In this document: positions 15,501-21,514 of the stretch, in pieces
Layout: every line of letters starts with the position of its first letter
How positions within the stretch are numbered: position 1 is the stretch's first letter
IMG/VR virus record: IMGVR_UViG_3300025767_000128
Location: 1-23,459 of that record
Direction: 5' to 3' (one strand)
Length of the DNA: 23,459 nucleotides
Source of the DNA: a virus
Program-made: the position numbers and the translations under genes
Notes under the pieces: generated by a model
Seen by the model: the letters and a program-made list of their open reading frames with translations, nothing else
Told to the model about the DNA's origin: nothing
Database searches by the model: none

Positions 15501-15671
15501 ATGGCAACATCGCAAGAAATTTTCGAACAAATTAAAGAGTTATATACTCAATTTGAGGCAGAGCACAACGGAACTACTAAAGCAGCTAAATCACGTGCTC
15601 GTAAGCATATCGGTGAAATGAAAAAATTGGTAACGGATTATAGAAAGGCATCAGTCGAAGAATCTAAATAA
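15501..15671 (+). CDS. Histone H1 (Hc1)-like small basic DNA-binding protein
   Basis: A 56-aa protein. The N-terminal half is a helix ('IFEQIKELYTQFEAEHNG'). The C-terminal half ('TKAAKSRARKHIGEMKKL' then 'YRKASVEES') has the K/R-A-A-x-x-R-A-R-K pattern and the 'L..L...YRK.S.E..K' spacing of the Hc1-like histone H1 proteins common in Bacteroidota (about 55-65 aa) and related to chlamydial Hc1. Such proteins bind and compact DNA. Phages may use them to organise their own genome or disturb the host nucleoid. It starts with ATG 15501 after an A-rich leader and ends in a TAAGTTAT element 10 bases before nrdB. A SET-domain gene lies about 1 kb downstream. Family assignment is from pattern and length. 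Confidence 0.72.
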   Translation: MATSQEIFEQIKELYTQFEAEHNGTTKAAKSRARKHIGEMKKLVTDYRKASVEESK

Positions 15672-15681
15672 GTTATCAACT

Positions 15682-16677
15682 ATGAGCAGATTATTTACCG
15701 AAAGAATTCCTTTCAAACCGTTTGAATACCCAGATTACTATACCGAAGGTTGGTTGAAACAAGCACAGGCGTTTTGGTTACATACCGAAATTCCAATGCA
15801 AGGTGATGTCAAAGATTGGAACGAACACCTTACTAAAGAAGAAAAGAACTTAGTTGGTAACATTCTTTTGGGATTTGCTCAAACTGAATGTGCTGTATCT
15901 GACTATTGGACTACTATGGTAACCAAATGGTTCCCAAAGCATGAGATTAAGCAGATGGCTATGATGTTTGGTTCCCAAGAAACAATCCACGCAACGGCAT
16001 ATTCTTACTTAAACGAAACATTGGGGTTGGATGACTTTTCAGCATTTTTGCATGAACCTGCAATCGCTGAAAAGTTTGAACTCCTAACTCAAACATCCGC
16101 AGATTGGACACATGAAGATTTGGATACAAATCCAGAAGCAAGAAAAGAGGTAGCTCGTTCACTTGCAATCTTCTCCGCATTTGCAGAGGGAGTATCTCTC
16201 TACTCCTCTTTTGCCGTTCTCTACTCCTTCCAAATGAGAAATCTATTGAAGGGTATCGGACAACAAATGAAGTGGAGTGTAAGGGATGAATCTCTCCATT
16301 CCAAAATGGGTTGCCAACTATTCAGAGAAATGTGTAATGAATTTCCTGATTTGAAAGAGGCTAGTAAACAAACTATCGAAGAGGCAGCCAAACTTATTGT
16401 AGAATTAGAATCTCGCTTCATTGATAAAATGTTCGAAATGGGTGATTTAGAAAACCTATCAGCATCTGATTTGAAAGAATTTATCAAAGCAAGAACAAAT
16501 ACAAAACTACAAGAACTTGGATACGAAAGTATCTTCGAATACAATAAGAAAAAAGCAGAAAATTTAGAGTGGTTCTATCACCTAACCGGTGGGTTAACTC
16601 ATACCGATTTCTTCGCTATCAGACCTACTGATTATTCAAAGGCTGGTGAAGGTGAAGATTGGGGTGATTTATTTTGA
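15682..16677 (+). CDS. nrdB: Ribonucleotide reductase class I beta subunit
   Basis: A 331-aa protein carrying the di-metal site of class I RNR: E69 ('QTECAVSD'), E100 and H103 in 'QETIHATAY', E169 ('FAEGVSLY'), E203 and H206 ('DESLHSK'). Y107 sits four residues after H103, where the radical Tyr122 of E. coli lies. Spacings E69-E100 (31) and E169-E203 (34) equal those of E. coli NrdB. The first ligand is Glu where E. coli has Asp84. The C-terminal 'GEDWGDLF' is the tail that docks on the alpha subunit. It makes and stores the radical used by NrdA to reduce ribonucleotides. Its start follows the histone-like gene by 10 bases; P7 overlaps its stop codon. Confidence 0.92.
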   Translation: MSRLFTERIPFKPFEYPDYYTEGWLKQAQAFWLHTEIPMQGDVKDWNEHLTKEEKNLVGNILLGFAQTECAVSDYWTTMVTKWFPKHEIKQMAMMFGSQETIHATAYSYLNETLGLDDFSAFLHEPAIAEKFELLTQTSADWTHEDLDTNPEARKEVARSLAIFSAFAEGVSLYSSFAVLYSFQMRNLLKGIGQQMKWSVRDESLHSKMGCQLFREMCNEFPDLKEASKQTIEEAAKLIVELESRFIDKMFEMGDLENLSASDLKEFIKARTNTKLQELGYESIFEYNKKKAENLEWFYHLTGGLTHTDFFAIRPTDYSKAGEGEDWGDLF

Positions 16678-16703
16678 TAATTCAAATATTTTTCGTATCT
16701 TTG
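16673..16703 (+). promoter_or_regulatory. Bacteroidota-type promoter (P7) for the SET-MazG-NrdA operon, near-leaderless
   Basis: TTTG 16673-16676, 19-bp spacer, TATCTTTG 16696-16703. TTTGA-TAAT-TCAAA (16673-16686) is a perfect dyad. The TGA stop of nrdB (16675-16677) lies inside it. The ATG at 16708 is only 4 bases after the -7 box, so the mRNA should be nearly leaderless. Confidence 0.85.
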
Positions 16704-16707
16704 TGAG

Positions 16708-17118
16708 ATGAATATATTTGAGTATCTTACTGATTCTATTAAAACCGATATAGCACCATCTTCAGTACACGGTATTGGGACATTCGCTTTAAGGGATTTG
16801 GAAATTGGTGAAGAGGTTTTTGTTAAGTGGGGTGGTGAATCAAAGGTTTATACTATTAGTGTGGATTCCTTTGAATCACTCCCAACTTATGTTAAAATGA
16901 TGATATTAAAGTCATACGAAAATAAAGAAGAATATCCATTTATTTGGTTTAGGTTATATAACGATTCATATTTCAATTTGGCTAATCCTTGGGCATATGT
17001 AAACACCAAAGAGAAAGATGGAAATGTGGATTCACTAACAAAAAAGGTAATTAAACCAATCAAATCAGGTGAAGAATTATTCGGAACCTATAATTTAGAA
17101 AATACAATATTAAAATGA
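16708..17118 (+). CDS. SET-domain protein, candidate lysine methyltransferase
   Basis: A 136-aa protein that is almost only a SET domain. Its N-terminal part 'APSSVHGIGTFALRDLEIGE' contains the H-G-x-G (H21-G22-I-G24) motif that contacts S-adenosylmethionine. Its end has 'YVNTKEKDGN' (N99, N106) in place of the classical NHSxxPN segment, then 'IKPIKSGEELFGTYN' with Y128, the SET C-terminal Tyr motif. SET enzymes methylate lysines of proteins, often histones or ribosomal proteins. The NHS motif is changed, so cofactor binding and activity are uncertain. It is the first gene after P7 and overlaps mazG by 4 bases (ATGA). An Hc1-like histone gene lies about 1 kb upstream, a natural candidate substrate. 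The fold call is good; the substrate is inference. Confidence 0.75.
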   Translation: MNIFEYLTDSIKTDIAPSSVHGIGTFALRDLEIGEEVFVKWGGESKVYTISVDSFESLPTYVKMMILKSYENKEEYPFIWFRLYNDSYFNLANPWAYVNTKEKDGNVDSLTKKVIKPIKSGEELFGTYNLENTILK

Positions 17119-17429
17119 CATTTGATAAACTAATTGAAAATGTAAAAGGTTGGGCAGACGATAAGGGTATCCTTAAATCTGAAAACGCTCCCAAACAACT
17201 GATGAAAGTAATGGAAGAGTTAGGTGAAACCGCTGGAGCCATTGCAAAGAACAAAGCAACCGATGAAATCCAAGATGGTATTGGTGATACATTCGTAACT
17301 CTAATCATTTTGGCTTATCAATTGGGATTGGAACCATCTGAGTGTTTGGAGCATGCTTGGAACGAAATTAAAGATAGAAAAGGAAAAACCGAAAACGGAG
17401 TTTTCATTAAAGAAGAAAAAGGACTATAA
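17115..17429 (+). CDS. mazG: MazG-like nucleotide pyrophosphohydrolase
   Basis: A 104-aa protein of the all-alpha MazG-like family. 'KVMEELGETAGAIAKNK' holds E34, E35 and E38 (the EExxE half of the metal site). 'DEIQDGIGDTFVTLIILAY' holds E51, D54 and D58 of the second half. 'WADDKGILKSENAPKQLMKV' is the usual N-terminal helix pair. These enzymes hydrolyse (d)NTPs to monophosphates and pyrophosphate, removing damaged or non-canonical nucleotides; in phages they have also been proposed to alter host stress nucleotides. It is the short, single-domain form. The start overlaps the SET gene by 4 bases and its stop overlaps the nrdA start (TAATG), so it is translated together with both. Confidence 0.85.
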   Translation: MTFDKLIENVKGWADDKGILKSENAPKQLMKVMEELGETAGAIAKNKATDEIQDGIGDTFVTLIILAYQLGLEPSECLEHAWNEIKDRKGKTENGVFIKEEKGL

Positions 17430-19210
17430 TGGCTAAGAATTACGGAGAAGATTTAGGTTGGGAATTAGGAGTGGATTTCCCAGAATGGGGTAACACAGAA
17501 ATTTATGTAAAAACAATTTCAAAGGGTTACCTATTACAAGGTGAAAAACCAAAAGATGCATATTGGAGAGTTGCAACTAAAGTGGCTCAACGATTGAACA
17601 AACCTCAGATGGCATCAAAATTCTTTGATTACATTTGGAAAGGTTGGTTAAATCTTGCAACACCTGTTCTTTCAAATACCGGAACCGATAGAGGTTTACC
17701 TATCTCTTGCTTCGGAATTGATGTAGCTGATTCAATCTTTGATATTGGTGCAAAGAACTTAGAATTGATGTTACTTGCAAAGCATGGTGGTGGTGTTGGT
17801 ATTGGTATCAACCAAATCAGACCAGCAGGTTCACCAATTACTGGTAATGGTACATCGGATGGTGTAATTCCATTCGCTAAAATATACGATTCAACAATCC
17901 TTGCAACAAACCAAGGTTCAGTTCGTAGAGGAGCAGCATCGGTAAACCTAAACATTGACCACAAAGATTTTGAAGAGTGGTTAGAGATTAGAGAACCTAA
18001 AGGTGATGTAAACCGCCAATCACTTAACCTACACCAATGTGCGGTAGTGGGTGATAAGTTTATGAGAAAGTTGGAAAATGGGGATGAAGAAGCTCGTAGA
18101 AAATGGAGTAAACTTCTTCAGAAGCGTAAGGCAACTGGTGAACCTTATATTATGTACAAAGGCAATGTAAACAAACAAAACCCTGATATGTACAAACATA
18201 ATGGTTTGAAGGTTCATATGACAAACATTTGTTCTGAGATTACCTTACATACTGATGAATCACATTCATTTGTTTGTTGTTTGAGTTCATTGAACTTAGC
18301 AAAATATAACGAATGGAAAGATACTGATTTGGTATATACTGCAACTTGGTTTTTGGATGGTGTTCTTTCTGAATTTATCCAAAAAGCTAAGAACTTAAAA
18401 GGATTTGAAAACTCAGTTCGTTCTGCTGAAAAAGGTAGAGCATTGGGATTGGGTGTATTGGGATGGCATACTTACCTACAACAAAATGGTATTCCATTCG
18501 AAGGTATGACAGCACAATTTGAAACTCGTAAGATTTTCTCTCAATTGAAGATTGAATCCGAAAGAGCGAGTAGAGATATGGCTTCCGAATATGGGGAACC
18601 TTTATGGTGTAGAGATAGTGGGTTCAGAAACACTCACCTTCGTGCAATCGCACCAACGGTATCTAACTCTAAATTGAGTGGTGATGTATCAGCTGGTATC
18701 GAACCTTGGGCAGCTAATGTATTTACTGAACAAACCGCAAAAGGAACTTTCATTCGTAAGAATGGTGAGTTGGAAAAAGTACTTAAAAAGATTGGAATCA
18801 ACACCAAAGAAACTTGGGACAAGATTATGGCTGATGGTGGTTCAATTCAGGATATTGCAGAATTGGATAATTGGTGTTTCCTTAATGGTAAAGTTATTAA
18901 GTGTGATGAGATTTCTGAAACCGATTCACAAAAAACATTTACTATTAAGAGTGTATTCAAAACATTCAAAGAAATTAACCAATTAGATTTGGTTAGACAA
19001 GCTGGTATTAGACAACAATATATTGACCAATCGGTTTCATTAAATTTGGCATTCCCATCAACGGCATCTCCAAAGTGGATTAACCAAGTATCTATGGAAG
19101 CATGGAAGCAAGGTGTAAAGACACTTTACTATATGAGAACCGAATCGGTTTTGAGAGGGGATATTGCAACACAAGCAATGGACCCAGAATGTTTAAGTTG
19201 TGATGGATAA
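17429..19210 (+). CDS. nrdA: Ribonucleotide reductase class I alpha (catalytic) subunit, without ATP-cone
   Basis: A 593-aa protein. The catalytic triad is N266, C268 and E270 in 'NICSEI'. The redox pair is C94 ('PISCFG') and C283 ('FVCCLSSLNL'). Y567-Y568 ('LYYMRT') match the radical-transfer Tyr730-731 of E. coli, and C588/C591 ('ECLSCDG') form the C-terminal swivelling pair that thioredoxin reduces. 'LAKHGGGVGIGINQIRP' is the usual substrate/effector region. The N-terminus starts at the core and lacks the ~90-residue ATP-cone, so dATP overall inhibition is probably absent; the protein is much shorter than E. coli NrdA (761). It reduces ribonucleotides with NrdB. It overlaps mazG by one base and precedes thioredoxin by 19 bases. 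Confidence 0.92.
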   Translation: MAKNYGEDLGWELGVDFPEWGNTEIYVKTISKGYLLQGEKPKDAYWRVATKVAQRLNKPQMASKFFDYIWKGWLNLATPVLSNTGTDRGLPISCFGIDVADSIFDIGAKNLELMLLAKHGGGVGIGINQIRPAGSPITGNGTSDGVIPFAKIYDSTILATNQGSVRRGAASVNLNIDHKDFEEWLEIREPKGDVNRQSLNLHQCAVVGDKFMRKLENGDEEARRKWSKLLQKRKATGEPYIMYKGNVNKQNPDMYKHNGLKVHMTNICSEITLHTDESHSFVCCLSSLNLAKYNEWKDTDLVYTATWFLDGVLSEFIQKAKNLKGFENSVRSAEKGRALGLGVLGWHTYLQQNGIPFEGMTAQFETRKIFSQLKIESERASRDMASEYGEPLWCRDSGFRNTHLRAIAPTVSNSKLSGDVSAGIEPWAANVFTEQTAKGTFIRKNGELEKVLKKIGINTKETWDKIMADGGSIQDIAELDNWCFLNGKVIKCDEISETDSQKTFTIKSVFKTFKEINQLDLVRQAGIRQQYIDQSVSLNLAFPSTASPKWINQVSMEAWKQGVKTLYYMRTESVLRGDIATQAMDPECLSCDG

Positions 19211-19229
19211 TTTATAAAAATAAAAAACT

Positions 19230-19499
19230 ATGTTAGAAGTAAAGAAATTTTATGGAACATGGTGCGGGCCTTGTAAAGCATTAGCACCAACTATTGAAAA
19301 GTTGAAGCAAGCACATACTGATGTTAGATTCGAAGATATCGATGTTGATGTTGATTTTGAAGCTGCATCTAAATACGGAGTTCGTAGTATTCCATTGGTA
19401 GTTATTGAAAAGGATGGACAAGAGGTACAGCGTTTTGCTGGACTTCAATCAGAAATGGCATATAATAACGCAATCAATGAATTGAAAAAGGTAGGATAA
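19230..19499 (+). CDS. Thioredoxin-like reductant
   Basis: An 89-aa thioredoxin fold with the classical active site W11-C12-G-P-C15 and the cis-proline P55 in 'VRSIPLVV'. The N-terminal strand-helix of full-length thioredoxin (~105 aa) is shortened, which is common in phage thioredoxins. It most likely reduces the C-terminal cysteine pair of the NrdA encoded directly upstream. The order nrdA-trx supports this. An acidic stretch ('EDIDVDVDFEAA') makes up the middle. Its stop overlaps the next start (TAATG 19497-19501). Host thioredoxin reductase would be needed to recycle it, since none is seen here. Confidence 0.88.
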   Translation: MLEVKKFYGTWCGPCKALAPTIEKLKQAHTDVRFEDIDVDVDFEAASKYGVRSIPLVVIEKDGQEVQRFAGLQSEMAYNNAINELKKVG

Positions 19500-19702
19500 T
19501 GCCAATACTAAGAGGTCAGTCTCATCCGTCATCAAAGTTGACAGATGAGCAGGTTATACAAATAAGAAAGTTATGGAAAATGGGACACCGAAATGTTCGA
19601 GTAATGGCTCGAAACAATAAGTGTTCCTCAGCCAATATTCTTAGGATTGTACGAAATGAAACTTGGACACATCTAAATGAATTTTGGTCTGGTAGTTTAT
19701 GA
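19499..19702 (+). CDS. Small helix-turn-helix DNA-binding protein
   Basis: A 67-aa protein whose core ('KLTDEQVIQIRKLWKMGHRN', then 'VRVMARNNKCSSANILRIVR', then 'NETWTHL') has the pattern of the HTH module often found at the C-terminus of phage HNH endonucleases and alone as a small DNA-binding protein: a helix 'L..eqv..Ir.l', a 'G..' turn, a recognition-helix region and a 'W.hl' end. No nuclease part is attached. It may be a transcription regulator or the left-over DNA-binding part of a homing endonuclease. It overlaps both neighbours (TAATG before, ATGA after), so it is translated with thioredoxin and the first Mom-like gene. The HTH call is from pattern only. Confidence 0.6.
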   Translation: MPILRGQSHPSSKLTDEQVIQIRKLWKMGHRNVRVMARNNKCSSANILRIVRNETWTHLNEFWSGSL

Positions 19703-20460
19703 AAGAAAATAAGATATACTGCGATACATCAAAGTTATCCATTAGACCTATAACTAAATCGGTAGCGAAAGATATCATTGTTAACAACCATTATAGTGGA
19801 TTGTGGACAAAGGTATCTTACGCTATCGGTTTATTCACTTCAGAGGTTGAAGAACATCCTTTCTTCCAAAATGTAGAAGAAAAACTAATTGGAGTTGCCT
19901 GTTATGGAGACCCAATTGGTAGAAGTGCTGGACAATCCATCACTCCCTTATTAGAAAGAACCGAAGTATTGGAACTAACCCGATTATTTGTATTCGATGG
20001 GTATGGTTCAAACATTGAGAGTTGGTTCTTATCTCAAACTTTCGATTGGTTAAGAGAAAACGCTTCCCACATCAAAGGACTTATATCGTATTCAGACCCC
20101 AAAGTTGGACATAACGGAACAATTTACCAAGCAACTAATTGGTTGTATCAAGGTAACAAATTGAGATTCAACGATAGTTGGGATTTCAGATGGGAAGAAG
20201 ATGGTGAATGGCATCACGGAAGAACTTCCTATGTGAAGTTTGGGACAAATGACCCGAAAGAAATCCAAAAGATGATATCAACTCCCTTTTGGATAAAGAA
20301 ATCACCCAGAAAACACCGATATGTGTACATCTTATCAAAGGGTGGTGAACGAAGAAAACTAATTAAAACATTAAAGCACCCAACACTCCCTTATCCAAAG
20401 GAAAGTGAAGAATTTGTAGATGAAATCCACAAATTAGAACCAATCAATTTGGATAATTAA
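19699..20460 (+). CDS. Mom-like DNA-modification protein (GNAT-like), copy 1
   Basis: A 253-aa protein resembling the phage Mu Mom family, a GNAT-like fold that in Mu changes adenine to N6-carbamoylmethyl-adenine and protects DNA from restriction. Seen here: 'IIVNNHYSG' near residue 30, 'LIGVACYGDPIG', 'VLELTRLFVFDGYGSNIES', 'LISYSDPKVGHNGTIYQATN' followed by WLYQG, and 'HGRTSYVKFG'. The order and spacing fit Mom-like proteins. The same blocks recur in the paralogue at 20657-21460. A basic C-terminus with 'KHPTLPYPKE' may contact DNA. It overlaps the HTH gene by 4 bases and ends inside promoter P8. Another GNAT activity is possible; the family link is moderately sure, the chemistry inference. 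Confidence 0.65.
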   Translation: MKENKIYCDTSKLSIRPITKSVAKDIIVNNHYSGLWTKVSYAIGLFTSEVEEHPFFQNVEEKLIGVACYGDPIGRSAGQSITPLLERTEVLELTRLFVFDGYGSNIESWFLSQTFDWLRENASHIKGLISYSDPKVGHNGTIYQATNWLYQGNKLRFNDSWDFRWEEDGEWHHGRTSYVKFGTNDPKEIQKMISTPFWIKKSPRKHRYVYILSKGGERRKLIKTLKHPTLPYPKESEEFVDEIHKLEPINLDN

Positions 20461-20479
20461 AATATTTTTCGTATATTTG
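20448..20479 (+). promoter_or_regulatory. Bacteroidota-type promoter (P8) for the second Mom-like gene
   Basis: TTTG 20448-20451, 20-bp spacer, TATATTTG 20472-20479. The -33 region overlaps the last codons and stop (TAA 20458-20460) of Mom-like copy 1. The first ATG downstream (20498) is 18 bases away. Confidence 0.8.
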
Positions 20480-20497
20480 TTTATTAAATAGATTGAC

Positions 20498-20656
20498 ATG
20501 ACTGAATCGGAAGAAATCGAAGGAATCCTAATTGAAGCATCAGCATATAACCTCCGTACTGAGGTAATGGAATGGGCTGTAAAGGAATTAAAAGAAAACC
20601 CAAAAATGCGGAGAGTTGATGCATATCACTTAGCATTTAATGAGTGGGTAAAATAG
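20498..20656 (+). CDS. Small 52-aa helical protein between the Mom-like paralogues
   Basis: A 52-aa acidic, helical protein ('EEIEGILIEASAYNLRTEVM', then 'EWAVKELKENPKMRRVDAYH', then a 'LAFNEWVK' end). The pattern 'A...l..np.....ayh.a..eWv' is seen in short uncharacterised phage and bacterial proteins. It is the first gene after P8 and its TAG stop is directly followed by the ATG of the next gene, so it is very likely translated. It may be an accessory factor of the Mom-like enzyme (Mu Mom also has a small partner, Com, a translational activator, but there is no zinc motif here). Function unknown. Confidence 0.6.
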   Translation: MTESEEIEGILIEASAYNLRTEVMEWAVKELKENPKMRRVDAYHLAFNEWVK

Positions 20657-21460
20657 ATGAAAGAAGAAGGAAAACACTATGTAGATGCAAATAGGGTAAG
20701 CGTAGCTCCTATTGCAAAATCTATCGCTAAAGATATGATTATCAAAAAGCACTACACTCATGCTTGGACAGCATGTAGATATGCTTTGGGTATCTATCAT
20801 CAAATGGATGAAAACGATGTATTTGGTAATGATAAGCAATTAGTTGGAGTAGCAGTATATGGTTTCCCAGTTGGGGCTAAGGCATCCACCTCAGTTTGTG
20901 AAGGATTAACCAAAGATAACATCTTAGAACTTACCCGTTTGTATGTAGATGATGGATATGGTTCAAACATCGAAAGTTGTGCAATAGGTAAAACTTTCCA
21001 ATGGTTAAAAGAAAACGATACCAACATCAAAGTTTTACTTTCTTACGCTAACAACGGACAGGGGCATGTTGGTGGAATCTATAAGGCAACCAATTGGATT
21101 TATCAAGGTTTGAACACGGATATTGCGCTCATGCCAAATTGGGGTATCTCTCTATCTAATGACCCATACGATTGGATTCATAGTAGGACAGTTTACAATA
21201 ATTGGGGTAGTGGTAACTTAGAACATCTACGAAGAGAAATTGGAAAGCAGGGTTATACTGAATTTTGGAGAAGAGAAGAACCACCAAAACATAGATACAT
21301 TCAGATTCTTGCTCAGAACAAAAAGGAAAAGAAAGATTTGATGAAACGATTAAAGCACCCAATACTTCCTTATCCAAAAGAACTAAACGATTACAATACT
21401 GAAATCGTACACCATACAACATACGCACCGGAAGAATCAAACGAAATAAATTTTTGGTAA
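20657..21460 (+). CDS. Mom-like DNA-modification protein (GNAT-like), copy 2
   Basis: A 267-aa paralogue of the protein at 19699-20460. Shared blocks in the same order: 'IIKKHYTHAW', 'LVGVAVYGFPVGA', 'ILELTRLYVDDGYGSNIES', 'LLSYANNGQGHVGGIYKATN' followed by WIYQG, 'HSRTVYNNWG' and 'LKHPILPYPKELND'. The largest differences are in the ends and in the region just before the HSR/HGR block. The 'SYSDPKVGHNG' of copy 1 is 'SYANNGQGHVG' here, so an acidic residue in the likely active-site loop is lost, which could mean a different substrate or an inactive partner. It starts directly after the 52-aa gene and ends inside promoter P9. Family link moderate, chemistry inferred. Confidence 0.65.
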   Translation: MKEEGKHYVDANRVSVAPIAKSIAKDMIIKKHYTHAWTACRYALGIYHQMDENDVFGNDKQLVGVAVYGFPVGAKASTSVCEGLTKDNILELTRLYVDDGYGSNIESCAIGKTFQWLKENDTNIKVLLSYANNGQGHVGGIYKATNWIYQGLNTDIALMPNWGISLSNDPYDWIHSRTVYNNWGSGNLEHLRREIGKQGYTEFWRREEPPKHRYIQILAQNKKEKKDLMKRLKHPILPYPKELNDYNTEIVHHTTYAPEESNEINFW

Positions 21461-21484
21461 ATCCAAATATTTTTTGTATATTCG
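21453..21484 (+). promoter_or_regulatory. Bacteroidota-type promoter (P9) with perfect TTTGG/CCAAA dyad
   Basis: TTTG 21453-21456, 20-bp spacer, TATATTCG 21477-21484 (one mismatch). TTTGG-TAAAT-CCAAA (21453-21467) is a perfect dyad. The TAA stop of Mom-like copy 2 (21458-21460) lies within it. The next ATG is 30 bases downstream. Confidence 0.75.
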
Positions 21485-21514
21485 TAAAACATTAAAACTC
21501 ATAAACCATAAAAG

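Noticed and set aside
18678-18986. 102-codon open frame in another + frame within nrdA
   Set aside because: nrdA is continuous here with all catalytic motifs; the other frame shows no motif.
19335-19370. Asp-Val repeats in the thioredoxin gene as a repeat element
   Set aside because: It is a short coding-level run (IDVDVDF) at the usual acidic strand of the fold, not a DNA repeat.
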